Positions 6,762 through 15,872 of a DNA stretch of 64,000 nucleotides are shown in pieces. The notes beneath the pieces are model-generated. The model saw nothing but the letters and a program-made list of their open reading frames with translations. It did not search any database and was not told the DNA's origin. Numbering within the stretch: position 1 is the stretch's first letter; every line of letters starts with the position of its first letter. The translations under genes and the position numbers were made by a program. Source of the DNA: CALGSZ01 sp042408955. Lineage in GTDB: Bacteria; Chloroflexota; Chloroflexia; Thermomicrobiales; UBA6265. The stretch is taken from assembly GCA_042408955.1 (NCBI GenBank), contig JBHOQQ010000164.1, positions 1-64,000 of the forward strand, given 5' to 3'.

Positions 6762-9529
6762 TGGCAATCTCAGCAGCCCGCGAGACGAGCGTGGCGGAAG
6801 CACGATCCACGCCCTGGCATGCCCTGCCGATCGACGAGGTCGAGCGCTTGCTGGGCACGAGCAGCGCAGGACTCACCCAGCGCGAAGCGGCAGTCCGGCT
6901 CGCTCGCTATGGCCCCAATCAGATCGAAGAGGAAGCTCCGCCGAGCGACCTTGCCATCCTCTTCAATCAGGTGCGCAGTCCGCTGGTCATCACTTTGATT
7001 GCGGCTGCCGCAATCACCACCGCGCTCGGCGAAGCGGTCGATACGCTGGCGATCGCGCTGGTAGTGATCATCAACACGGTCATCGGCTTTGTTCAGGAGC
7101 GCCAGGCAGAACGAGCAGTTCATGCATTGCTGCAACTTGTTACGCCACGCGCCCGCGTCGTGCGCGAGCATCAAGACTGGGAGATCGACAGCCGCGAGGT
7201 GGTGCCAGGCGATCTGGTGCTGCTTGAATCCGGCTCCCGCGTTCCGGCCGATCTCCGCCTCGTCGCGACTACCGCCTTGCAGATCGATGAGTCCACGCTG
7301 ACCGGTGAGTCGCTCCCCGTCGTCAAACGACCAGACCCGCTGCCGGAAGACACTCCGCTTGCAGACCGGACGAATCTTGCCTTTGCGGGCACGATTGTCG
7401 TCAGTGGGCGCGGGCGTGGCTATGTCGTCGCCACCGGGCGAAACACCGAGCTCGGCGCGATCGCCGGTCAGATGCGCTCTGTCGCTCGCGTGACAACCCC
7501 TCTTCAAGAGCGCATGGCTCGCCTGGCCCGCGTCGTTGGCGCGGGCGTCGCCGCTTGTGCGGCGCTCGCCTTCGCGGTTGGCATCGCGGCTGGTAGACCC
7601 GTCGCTGAGATGTTCCTCATCGCCGTCGCGCTCGCCGTCTCCGCCGTCCCCGAAGGCTTGCCAATCGCCTTTACGATCACGCTGGCGATGGGCGTGCGCC
7701 GGATGGCCCGCCGCAACGCGATCGTTCGTCACCTCCCCTCCGTGGAAACGCTTGGCAGCACGACAGTGATCGGCTCAGACAAGACCGGCACCCTGACCGA
7801 GAACCTGATGACCGTTCGTCAGATCTGGTCCGCAGGCATGCGCATCGCGGCAGAGAATCCGGACCGGGAGCTTCTCATCAGCCAGCCAGCACGCGACGCC
7901 CTGGCGCACCTGGATACGGCTGACTCGCTGCTGTTGACGCTGCTGACAGGCATCCTGACGAACGAAGCCACGGTGTCCCGCACGGCCGGCGGCTTCGACA
8001 TCAAAGGCGATCCGACCGAAGCCGCCCTGCTCATTGCGGCCTTCCGCTTTGGCCTGGAGCCGGATGAGATTCAGGAGGCCCTGCCGGTCTTCGCCGAAAT
8101 CCCCTTCGAGCCAGAGCGCCAGTATTCCGCCAGCTTCCGTCTCTGGAATGGTCGTCTTGTTAGCTTCGTCAAGGGAGCGCCGGAGCGCGTGCTTGCCATG
8201 AGCAGCACGATGCTAACTGCACATGGCCGAGAGCCACTCGATCCGGCCCTCATCCAGGATACGGCTCATGCGCTCGCGTCCGAGGGTCTGCGCGTCCTGG
8301 CCATGGCCTACGCCATTCTGCCTCCCGGTTCGCATGATCCCGAAGGGCTTGGAGAACCCCGGAATCTCACCTTCGTTGGACTGCAGGGCTTGGCAGACCC
8401 GCCAAGAACGGGAGCCCGTGAGGCGATTGCTCAATGCCGGGACGCGGGCATCCGTGTCATCATGATCACCGGCGACCATGCCGCAACGGCCCGGGCGATC
8501 GCCCGCGAGCTTGGCATCGCCGGATCCGATGCGCCGGTGCTAACCGGGGTAGATCTGCAAGGCTTGGACGACGAGCACCTCTGCGAAGCGGTGCGCCACG
8601 TGGATGTCTACGCCCGTGTCACTCCCGAGCACAAGCTGCGCATCGTCAAGGCGCTGCAGCGCCATGATGAGGTCGTCGCGGTGACTGGTGACGGCGTCAA
8701 TGACGCTCCGGCCTTGCGAGCCGCCGACATTGGCGTCGCCATGGGGAAGCGAGGCACAGATGTGGCCAAGGAAGCCTCGGACATCGTCTTGGCCGACGAC
8801 AATTTCGTCACCATAGTCTCGGCGGTCGAAGAGGGTCGCATTACCTTTGACAATGTACGCAAAGCGGCCTCGTACTTGTTCGCAACGAACGTGGCCGAGG
8901 TGCTCACCATTCTTGTCGCGCTCGCCCTGAACTGGCCGCTTCCGCTCATCGCGGTGCAGATCCTCTGGCTTAATTTGGTGACCGACTCGGCACAAGTCTT
9001 GGCGCTCGCGGTCGAGCCCGGAGAGCCTGATGTCATGCGCCGCCCGCCACGTGGCCGGGGAGCCGGCGTGTTATCTCGCCGGCTGTGGGAGCGGGTCGTG
9101 CTCAGCGGCGTGGTGATGACGATCGGGACGCTCGTCCTGTACCGGTGGGATCTCAGCGCCACCGGCTCGGAGACGCACGCACGGACAATGGCGCTCACCA
9201 CGATGGTTATGTTCCAGATGTACCAAGCGGCGAACATGCGCTTAGAGACACGCTCGCTGCTCCAGATTCCGCCGTTGTCCAATCCGTACCTGTTCGCCGC
9301 GATCGCCGCCTCGCTCGCGATTCACCTATCCGCGCTCTACATTGGCGTCACGCAGACGCTGCTCCGGGTCGAGCCCATTGATCTGATGACCTGGGCGCGC
9401 ATCATCCTTGTCGCGGCTACGATTCTGATCACGGTCGAAATCCACAAGCGGATCCGCCGCGCCGATCCCGAGCTTGCGCCGCGCAGGTACGCGGCAGCGC
9501 CGGAGAAGCGGGTAGGGGCTAGGGGCTAG
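6761..9529 (+). CDS. Cation-transporting P-type ATPase, Ca2+ (P2) type
   Basis: A 922-residue P-type ATPase of the Ca2+-pump class. An N-terminal cation-ATPase domain is followed by the actuator motif TGES near residue 181, the membrane motif PEGLP in the fourth helix, and the phosphorylation motif DKTGTLT near residue 340. The nucleotide-domain signature KGAPE and the hinge motif TGDGVNDAPAL near residue 642 follow. The C-terminal helices are complete. All motifs needed for activity are present. Together with the overlapping antiporter gene it should export Ca2+ (possibly Mn2+) using ATP. The last codons and the TAG stop are formed by a GGGGCTAGGGGCTAG repeat unit (about 9512-9529), so repeat DNA has supplied the end of the protein. 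Confidence 0.92.
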   Translation: MAISAARETSVAEARSTPWHALPIDEVERLLGTSSAGLTQREAAVRLARYGPNQIEEEAPPSDLAILFNQVRSPLVITLIAAAAITTALGEAVDTLAIALVVIINTVIGFVQERQAERAVHALLQLVTPRARVVREHQDWEIDSREVVPGDLVLLESGSRVPADLRLVATTALQIDESTLTGESLPVVKRPDPLPEDTPLADRTNLAFAGTIVVSGRGRGYVVATGRNTELGAIAGQMRSVARVTTPLQERMARLARVVGAGVAACAALAFAVGIAAGRPVAEMFLIAVALAVSAVPEGLPIAFTITLAMGVRRMARRNAIVRHLPSVETLGSTTVIGSDKTGTLTENLMTVRQIWSAGMRIAAENPDRELLISQPARDALAHLDTADSLLLTLLTGILTNEATVSRTAGGFDIKGDPTEAALLIAAFRFGLEPDEIQEALPVFAEIPFEPERQYSASFRLWNGRLVSFVKGAPERVLAMSSTMLTAHGREPLDPALIQDTAHALASEGLRVLAMAYAILPPGSHDPEGLGEPRNLTFVGLQGLADPPRTGAREAIAQCRDAGIRVIMITGDHAATARAIARELGIAGSDAPVLTGVDLQGLDDEHLCEAVRHVDVYARVTPEHKLRIVKALQRHDEVVAVTGDGVNDAPALRAADIGVAMGKRGTDVAKEASDIVLADDNFVTIVSAVEEGRITFDNVRKAASYLFATNVAEVLTILVALALNWPLPLIAVQILWLNLVTDSAQVLALAVEPGEPDVMRRPPRGRGAGVLSRRLWERVVLSGVVMTIGTLVLYRWDLSATGSETHARTMALTTMVMFQMYQAANMRLETRSLLQIPPLSNPYLFAAIAASLAIHLSALYIGVTQTLLRVEPIDLMTWARIILVAATILITVEIHKRIRRADPELAPRRYAAAPEKRVGARG

Positions 9530-10091
9530 AGAAGGTGCCAGCTACGAGCGACGAGCGATCAGCGGTCAGGAGTCGCAGGAGGGTGATGCATCGCCCCCTG
9601 CCCGCTCACATCCGTCAGACGGCATCGCACGGGGCCAACTCCCTCCCTCGCTGCGCTTGGGAGCAGGCTCAGCAAAGGAAGCCGGCGAATGCCGGCTGTA
9701 CCGGCGGGATATGAGACTCCTCGGCCGCGCCTCGGAATGACGGTGATGGGAACGCTTGCGGCAGGGGTGATGCCGACCGGGAAAACGTCAGGCGGGTGCC
9801 GAGCGATGATGTTGGTCGAGTACAGGCATGACCAGATGCCGCGTCGCCTGGGCTGATCGCGGTGGAGTCTGGACGCCGCGCGGACACGATCCGGAGACGG
9901 TGTGACCGTCAACAGAGCATAATCGCCAGGCCGCACCAGCACGGACGGGGTCACGATGCGGGGCACGATTCCATGAGGACGGACACGGCGCGACGCAGTT
10001 TTGCTGTGCCGCTCACGTTACACGTTGTAAACTTCGTTCTGAGCTTGGCTGACGTGCCACATGCTGGCTCAACCGTATCATCGAACTCGTT
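9530..10091. other. Intergenic stretch with repeat fragments, no gene supported
   Basis: About 560 bases without a convincing gene. It begins with the end of the GGGGCTAGG repeat that runs out of the ATPase gene. It then carries a GGTGATGCATCGCCCC unit near 9581 and a GAGACTCCTCGG...CGGAATGACG unit near 9714-9743 that matches the element at 52129-52164. An open frame on the minus strand (9559-9966) has arginine- and proline-rich nonsense-like composition and I reject it. The right part (9960-10090) probably holds the promoter for the DUF305 gene, but I see no clear -35/-10 pair. Confidence 0.5.
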
Positions 10092-10844
10092 GTGTCTGAG
10101 GTTGGTGGCCGACTGAACGTCGAAACGGTCAGTTCTTCACGCGCCCAGGAGACTGCGCGGCGCCGCGGCGGCCGACACCGCGCCCTGCGCCCAGAGAGGA
10201 CCGAAGGTGCCGCAGGGCGTAGCGGTGCGTTGTCGCGCACGAGTGCTGTGGGTGCGCTGCTGACCATCGTCGCTCTTGGCTTAGGCGCCGCGGCGATCGT
10301 GATGATGATTCGTGAGCGACCGCCAGATCATGATTCGCCGGAAGTTGGATTCGCCCGCGACATGATCTTGCATCACGAGCAAGCGGTTCGGATGTCGCTG
10401 CTCCTGCTCGATCGTACCGAAGATCCCGCGATCCGCGGTCTTGCAAAGGACATTCTGCTCAGCCAGCAGAACCAGATCGGACTGATGACCGGCTGGCTCG
10501 ATGCATGGGACGTGCCGCTGATTGGTGACGATGCGCCGATGGTCTGGATGGGACACGCTGGGCCGATGCCAGGGATGGCGACACGCGAGGAGCTGGCGAC
10601 CCTGTCGACGCTCCCACTGCCTGAGGCCGAGATCCAGTTCCTCCGCCTCATGATTCGCCATCACCAGGGTGCTATCCCGATGGCCGAGGCGATCCTCTCG
10701 CGGACTGACCGGGAGCAGGTGCGCCGCCTGGCCAAAGGCGTCATTGCCGCGCAGCGCACGGAGATCGCATACATGCAGGAGCTTCTTGCGCAACGGGGAG
10801 TCACCGAGGGCAGCGCCGCTACCCCCACTGCCCACGATCACTAG
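10092..10844 (+). CDS. DUF305 family protein, membrane-anchored
   Basis: A 250-residue protein. An arginine-rich N-terminus of about 48 residues precedes one transmembrane helix (residues 50-72). The rest is a DUF305 domain facing outward. The domain has its two typical His/Met-rich helical repeats: RDMILHHEQAVRMS near residue 88 and LRLMIRHHQGAIPMAE near residue 183. DUF305 proteins are ferritin-like four-helix proteins often found beside copper-handling genes. The CopC-CopD gene follows within about 60 bases, so a role in copper or other metal binding at the cell surface is inferred. The GTG start at 10092 is uncertain because the tail before the helix is not conserved in type. Confidence 0.8.
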   Translation: MSEVGGRLNVETVSSSRAQETARRRGGRHRALRPERTEGAAGRSGALSRTSAVGALLTIVALGLGAAAIVMMIRERPPDHDSPEVGFARDMILHHEQAVRMSLLLLDRTEDPAIRGLAKDILLSQQNQIGLMTGWLDAWDVPLIGDDAPMVWMGHAGPMPGMATREELATLSTLPLPEAEIQFLRLMIRHHQGAIPMAEAILSRTDREQVRRLAKGVIAAQRTEIAYMQELLAQRGVTEGSAATPTAHDH

Positions 10845-10904
10845 GCAGGCGTGGCACCACGTGCGACCTCATCCCCTGTGAGCACCCCTAACGGAGCATC
10901 GTCT

Positions 10905-13178
10905 GTGCCTCGCCTTTGCATGATCCTGTTTGCCGCGCTCCTTGGAGCCGCCTTCGGATGGTTGATCGCCGTTCCTGACCAACGGGCGATGGCCCACGCC
11001 GAGCTTGACCGAGCCGAGCCACCGCCCGACGCGCTTCTGGCGGTGCCGCCGCGCGTGCTCGACCTTTGGTTCACCGAGCCAGTCGTTGGTGATACTAATT
11101 CACCGTCTCTACGTGTGCTCGACGAGGCTGGCCGCGAGCTAGCCATGACTGACGTCCGCGTCGATGGCGAGCATCCTCGCCATGTCACGGCGCGCGTGAG
11201 CGGGATCAGCGGTGGCACCTATACCGTCGTGTGGTCCGTCCGATCGGGCGGTGATGGTCACACGCTGACGGGATCCTTCGCCTTTCGCGTGGGCGGTGGC
11301 CGCGTTCCCGGTGCTGCGGCGGTGCAAGGTGAGACACCGCGCGGGTGGGCGGTTGCGACGCGGTGGCTCACGTTCATTGGCGCGGCGCTCGTGGCCGCGG
11401 GCTTCGCGGCTGGTCAACTCCTCTTTGGAGCTGCCGAGGTTGCTGCCTCGAAGCGCCGCCTCTGGGTCAGTATGGCTGGAGCGAGCGCGGCGCTGACCGC
11501 GACGCTCGCTGAGCCAGCACTCCAAGCACGTTGGCCACCTGCAGGAGCGATCGCGCCGCGATTGGGTGACGCAATTGCTGGCTTACCGTGGGCGTGGTGG
11601 ATCCGGCCCACGGCGTTGCTGGTGGCACTAGGGCTCACGGCCGTGGCTCTCCTCACCTCGGCTCGGCGACAACGGATACCAGCCTATCTCGCTTGGGCTG
11701 GCACGGGTGCAGGGCTGGCGGCAATTGTCGGGCTGAGCCTGACCAGCCACGCGGCAGCGCGCTCTGGCTGGCGCGACGTTGCCGTCGGCGCGAACGTCCT
11801 TCATCAATGGGCAGTTGCGTGCTGGGCCGGCGGGCTGATTCATCTCGCCGTCTGGTGGCCGGCACGGCGCGCCATGCCCGAGGCGCCTGCTCTGCCTGTG
11901 CGCCGGTTCTCGCGGCTCGCGCTCGGTCTGGCAGTCATCGGCCTCAGCACCGGGCTCGTCAACGCCGGCTTCGTTCTGCCAGCCTTGCCTTCACTCTGGT
12001 CCACACGGTACGGCGGTCTGCTCCTCGTCAAGCTCGCCGTGCTTGCGCTCGTTTTCATGCTTGCGGCCTTTCATCGCGCTGTGCTGCGGGGTGCCGGGAA
12101 ACGAGTCAGAGCGGTGCTTCGCTATTCGGTTCGCGCTGAGGCAGCGCTGGCTGCGCTCGTGGTGCTGGCTGGCGCCGGCCTTGCGCTCCTGGCTCCCCCG
12201 CAGGCACGGTCTGAACGCCCGATGGTGCTCGACCTGGCCCAGCCCGTAGAGGATGCGCCGGAAAGCAACGTGCTCGTGCATCTCCGATTGACACCGGCAA
12301 AGCCAGGACCAGGCACGGCGGCGGTGCAGCTTGCCCTCCCTGGCGGCACTCCAGCACCGATTGAGCCGCCAGCGTTGGTGAGATTGCGTTTTGTCAGCTT
12401 GGAGCAGCCGATCACCAGCGCACCGGTCGAGGCGCGGCCGGCCGCCGATGGGAGCTTCGTGGCCAAGGGCGTGGTGTTGGGCATCGAGGGCTGGTGGCGG
12501 GTGGAAGTGACGCTGCGCTGGCTCGGTCAGCCAGATATTGTAGTGCCGTATTACATCCTTTTGCCCGATCCCAACCTGCATGGCATGGATGCTGTCCGCG
12601 AATGGCCCAGCGACAGCGGAGCGGCAGCCGTCTATGCGCGAGGTTCAGCCGCCGTCGCGGCGCTCCATCGCGTTCGCTACCAGCAATTGACGTCCGACGG
12701 CAACGGGCTTGGGGTGGTTATGCTGCACGAGGTCAATGACGGCACCGATGGCAGCCCACCAGGGTACCGCCTGCTGATTCCGGGCCGGTCCGAGTCGATC
12801 GTTCTTGGAGAGCGTGGCTGGACCTGGCGCGCCGGGGAAGGGTGGACCACGTTCGACGCCTTTCCAATGATCCCACCGTCTCGTTGGGGCGAGGAATACG
12901 CGGGGGCCACCGGATTTCGGCTCGGCCGCGTCGAAGAGGTTGATGGCGAGCCGTGCCAGATCGTGACCTTCGTCGTGCCGGCCACAGCGACGCGCGCTGT
13001 CGCCTGGTATGCATGGTGGGTTGGCGTGGAAACGGGCCAGGTGCGCCGAGACGTGATGGTCTCCCGTCTCCATTACATGGTTAGTGACTTCTTTGACTTC
13101 GATGCCCCAATTGCGCTGCGACCCCCGGCGGGCACCGAGATCCAAGCCGCGGCTGACAATGATGCTGAGGCGCAGTGA
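10905..13178 (+). CDS. CopC-CopD fusion, copper resistance/uptake membrane protein
   Basis: A 757-residue protein. A signal peptide or anchor (about residues 1-25) is followed by a CopC domain beginning AMAHAELDRAEPPPDALL, whose first histidine is the expected Cu(II) ligand. A second conserved His is in DGHTLTGSFAFRV. Eight or more helices of CopD follow (about residues 140-420). A C-terminal extracytoplasmic beta-rich region of about 300 residues follows, which is longer than in plain CopCD proteins. The GTG at 10905 is chosen because a GGAG site lies eight bases upstream; GTG at 10851 is the alternative and would add 18 residues. It lies between the DUF305 and multicopper oxidase genes and is likely part of copper loading of exported oxidases. 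Confidence 0.85.
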   Translation: MPRLCMILFAALLGAAFGWLIAVPDQRAMAHAELDRAEPPPDALLAVPPRVLDLWFTEPVVGDTNSPSLRVLDEAGRELAMTDVRVDGEHPRHVTARVSGISGGTYTVVWSVRSGGDGHTLTGSFAFRVGGGRVPGAAAVQGETPRGWAVATRWLTFIGAALVAAGFAAGQLLFGAAEVAASKRRLWVSMAGASAALTATLAEPALQARWPPAGAIAPRLGDAIAGLPWAWWIRPTALLVALGLTAVALLTSARRQRIPAYLAWAGTGAGLAAIVGLSLTSHAAARSGWRDVAVGANVLHQWAVACWAGGLIHLAVWWPARRAMPEAPALPVRRFSRLALGLAVIGLSTGLVNAGFVLPALPSLWSTRYGGLLLVKLAVLALVFMLAAFHRAVLRGAGKRVRAVLRYSVRAEAALAALVVLAGAGLALLAPPQARSERPMVLDLAQPVEDAPESNVLVHLRLTPAKPGPGTAAVQLALPGGTPAPIEPPALVRLRFVSLEQPITSAPVEARPAADGSFVAKGVVLGIEGWWRVEVTLRWLGQPDIVVPYYILLPDPNLHGMDAVREWPSDSGAAAVYARGSAAVAALHRVRYQQLTSDGNGLGVVMLHEVNDGTDGSPPGYRLLIPGRSESIVLGERGWTWRAGEGWTTFDAFPMIPPSRWGEEYAGATGFRLGRVEEVDGEPCQIVTFVVPATATRAVAWYAWWVGVETGQVRRDVMVSRLHYMVSDFFDFDAPIALRPPAGTEIQAAADNDAEAQ

Positions 13179-13498
13179 GTCACGGCTGAGGGTGATCCCG
13201 TTTCATACGTGGATTCTCGTGCGCCGAACATGGCCGCGGTGAGAACGCCATGCCCACTGAGGCCGGTTCCTCGGTGATGACAATCGTCCATCGCTGCCCG
13301 TTTATAGTAGTGGTACCTCCGAACGTGGGGACCTGAGCGATCGTTTGGTTGCCGTCTCGGCAACAGATGTAAGGCGTCGGAATCGCCATCCTCTGGCTGC
13401 CCCGCGTCGCCAGTCAAGAGTTAGTCTAGTCTATCTTGACAATTAGTCTAAGATAATATAATATGTTTCTATTAGAAATTTCCAGCGAGGGGATGACG
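13179..13498. other. Intergenic stretch with the promoter of the multicopper oxidase gene
   Basis: About 320 bases without a supported gene. The GC-rich left part shows nothing I recognise. Positions 13421-13470 are strikingly AT-rich compared with the rest of the window and hold the promoter and direct repeats listed separately. Confidence 0.5.
13421..13464 (+). promoter_or_regulatory. Near-consensus sigma-70 promoter flanked by a TTAGTCTA direct repeat
   Basis: A perfect -35 TTGACA (13436-13441) is followed after 17 bases by TAATAT (13459-13464); TATAAT at 13457-13462 with a 15-base spacer is an alternative. The octamer TTAGTCTA occurs at 13421-13428, upstream of the -35, and again at 13443-13450, inside the spacer. 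The 22-base spacing places both on the same face of DNA. This is the pattern expected for a repressor operator, but the regulator is unknown. Confidence 0.7.
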
Positions 13499-14629
13499 AT
13501 GAGGCCGCTCCAACCACGCGTAGACCGCCGTACCCTCCTCCGTTTCGGCGCTGGGAGTGGTGCCGCCGCCGGCGCTGCTGCCGCGCTGCCGCTCATCCTG
13601 CCAAAGGGAGGCGCCGCAACCGGCGGAATTCCCTCTGTGCCCTCCCACGCTCGTCACCAGGAGGACGACCCGCACGGCGGTCCGGGGCAGGGACATGGCC
13701 CGAGCATGACCGTCGGTGACGTCGATGTCACGCGGATGCGCTACGACCCGTCCGTCTTTGTCACGACCTTCGACTACGGCGAAGTGACCACCTTGGCCGA
13801 TGGCACGGTGGTCCGGGAATGGCAAATCGTCGCGATTGATAAAGAGATCGAGATCGCCCCGGGCGTCTTCTTCCCCGCTTGGACGTACAACGGCCAGGTG
13901 CCGGGACCGACACTCCGGTGCAACGAGGGTGACCGCCTCCGGATCCACTTCGTCAACAATGGCTCCATGCCGCATACCATCCACTTCCACGGCATCCATA
14001 GCGCGTACATGGATGGCGTTCCCGGCATCGGCCGCGGCGACATCCAGCCGGGCGAGTACTTCGTCTATGAGTTCGAAGCCAAGCCCTTCGGCTGCCACCT
14101 CTATCACTGTCACACCAATCCGCTTAAGCGCCACATCCACAAGGGGCTCTACGGGGCATTCATCATCAATCCGGACCCTCGCAAGCACGGCGACTTGGCC
14201 AGGACGCGCCATCCCGACTATTCCGAGTCTGCTGAATGGCAAGAATTCGTCATGATCATGAATGCGTTCGATACGACGTTCGATTTTGAAAACGAGGTTT
14301 ATGCAGTCAATTCCGTGGCGTTCCACTATGTGAAGCACCCGATCCGTGTTGATAAGCGTCGTCCTATTCGCATCTACCTGATCAACATGACGGAGTTCGA
14401 CCCGATCAATTCATTCCACCTTCATGCCAATTTCTTTGACTATTACGACACCGGGACGACCCTGGAGCCGACCTTGCGCCGCGTCGATACGATCATGCAG
14501 GCGCAAGGGCAGCGGGGCATCCTGGAATTCAGCTACCGCGACCACGAGCCCGGGCTGTACATGTTCCACGCTCACGTCTCGGAGTTTGCCGAGCTTGGCT
14601 GGATGAGCCTTTTCGACGTCAGGGGCTAG
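13499..14629 (+). CDS. Tat-exported two-domain multicopper oxidase
   Basis: A 376-residue exported oxidase. The N-terminus has a twin-arginine signal (DRRTLLRFGAG, residues 8-18) followed by an alanine-rich hydrophobic core. The ATG at 13499 is chosen because AGGGG lies six bases upstream; earlier ATGs at 13463 and 13493 fall in or next to the promoter. The copper motifs are present: TIHFHGIHS, LYHCHTNPLKRHIHKGLYG, NSFHLHANFF and YMFHAHVSEFAELGWMS. These give the type 1 and trinuclear-type histidines of a two-cupredoxin-domain oxidase. The substrate is unknown. The ZIP-type transporter gene starts 19 bases downstream, so metal oxidation coupled to metal uptake is plausible. The stop codon lies in an AGGGGCTAGG unit of the window's G-rich repeat. 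Confidence 0.88.
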   Translation: MRPLQPRVDRRTLLRFGAGSGAAAGAAAALPLILPKGGAATGGIPSVPSHARHQEDDPHGGPGQGHGPSMTVGDVDVTRMRYDPSVFVTTFDYGEVTTLADGTVVREWQIVAIDKEIEIAPGVFFPAWTYNGQVPGPTLRCNEGDRLRIHFVNNGSMPHTIHFHGIHSAYMDGVPGIGRGDIQPGEYFVYEFEAKPFGCHLYHCHTNPLKRHIHKGLYGAFIINPDPRKHGDLARTRHPDYSESAEWQEFVMIMNAFDTTFDFENEVYAVNSVAFHYVKHPIRVDKRRPIRIYLINMTEFDPINSFHLHANFFDYYDTGTTLEPTLRRVDTIMQAQGQRGILEFSYRDHEPGLYMFHAHVSEFAELGWMSLFDVRG

Positions 14630-14648
14630 GACAAGGAAGGTTTCTGCC

Positions 14649-15872
14649 ATGTCCGAAGGGACGGCCTCTTCAGCGACGATTGCCGCGCAATCCGCCCGGT
14701 GGAAGCTGGCGCGCTCCCCGGTCCTTCTGGCGCTTGGGCCACTCGCTCTCCTCCTTGGCGTGCTGGCGCTGATCGTCGCCACCGACGCTGGACTCGGCGA
14801 TCGGGCCGCCCCACCGATCGAGGCGCTCAGCATCCAGCGGGTCCGTCTCCCCGCGCCCGGAGTCATTGAGCTGCGCGTCGTCAATGATGGCCCTGATCCG
14901 GTCACCATCGCCCAAGTGCTTGTTGATGAAGCGTATTGGCAATTCACCATGGATCCGCCAGGCAAGCTCGACCGCCTTGCGGCGGCGACGATCCGAATTC
15001 CCTACCCGTGGGTCGAGGGCGAGGCGCATGGCATTGCGCTCATCAGCTCGACGGGCGTTGTATTCGAGACGGAGGTGCCGGTCGCGCTGGAGAGTCCGCG
15101 TGCTGATCGGGAGAGTGTGCTGCGCTTTGGCCTGGTTGGGCTCTACGTCGGGATCGTGCCGGTCGCGCTCGGGTTGCTCTGGTATCCGCTGCTTCGCCGG
15201 CTCGGGCGGCATGGCATGCATTTCATCCTGGCGCTGACCGCCGGTCTCCTTCTCTTCCTCGCGGTGGACATGTGGGAAGAGGCGCGGGAGGTGGCGCTGG
15301 TCGCTCCGGCCGCCCTTGACGCCGTCGTGTTGATCCCGCTGCTGGCGCTCCTTGCTGCTGGGTTTCTGGCCGTGATCGGGCGCTCGCTGCAGCGGCGAGG
15401 CGAAGAGGCGGGTGGGCTAGCGCTGGCCTACCAGATCGCGATCGGCATCGGGCTGCACAATCTCGGCGAGGGACTGGCGATCGGCAGCGCCTTCGCGATT
15501 GGCGAGGCCGCGCTTGGTGTCTTCTTGATCGCCGGCTTTACGCTCCACAACGTCACGGAAGGTGTCGGGATCGCCGCGCCATTGGTTCGACAGCGACCGC
15601 CGTTCTGGCATTTTGTCGCTCTCGTCGCGGTCGCTGGTGGCCCCGCCATCGCTGGTACCTGGATTGGGGCGTACACCTTCTCGGCCTTCTGGACGGCGGT
15701 CTTTCTCGCCGTGGGTCTCGGCGCGATTCTCCAGGTCATCATCGAGGTCGGCCGCCTCATATGGCGCAGCCAGCGCCGGCACGCTGAGCCCGGGCTGACA
15801 TGGGCGACCTTCGGAGGCGTCGCGGCCGGCGTTGCGGTCATGTATCTGACCGCGCTCCTGATCGCCGCATAG
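14649..15872 (+). CDS. ZIP-family metal transporter with an N-terminal extracytoplasmic domain
   Basis: A 407-residue membrane protein. The first helix is at about residues 26-46. A beta-rich outer domain of about 95 residues follows (RVVNDGPDPVTIAQVLVDEA region), then seven or eight helices. The ZIP metal site is clear: HNLGEGLAIGSAFAIGEA near residue 275 and HNVTEGVGIAAPL near residue 303, the HNxxEG motifs of ZIP proteins. ZIP transporters normally import Zn2+, Fe2+ or Mn2+. Start: AAGGAAGG lies just upstream. It is in an operon with the multicopper oxidase, which supports a metal-uptake or ferroxidase-permease-like role. The 3' end overlaps the convergent EEP-domain gene by 35 bases. Confidence 0.82.
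   Translation: MSEGTASSATIAAQSARWKLARSPVLLALGPLALLLGVLALIVATDAGLGDRAAPPIEALSIQRVRLPAPGVIELRVVNDGPDPVTIAQVLVDEAYWQFTMDPPGKLDRLAAATIRIPYPWVEGEAHGIALISSTGVVFETEVPVALESPRADRESVLRFGLVGLYVGIVPVALGLLWYPLLRRLGRHGMHFILALTAGLLLFLAVDMWEEAREVALVAPAALDAVVLIPLLALLAAGFLAVIGRSLQRRGEEAGGLALAYQIAIGIGLHNLGEGLAIGSAFAIGEAALGVFLIAGFTLHNVTEGVGIAAPLVRQRPPFWHFVALVAVAGGPAIAGTWIGAYTFSAFWTAVFLAVGLGAILQVIIEVGRLIWRSQRRHAEPGLTWATFGGVAAGVAVMYLTALLIAA

Noticed and set aside
9559..9966. Minus-strand open frame in the gap before the DUF305 gene
   Set aside because: It is built over repeat fragments and has Pro/Arg-rich composition without start signals.
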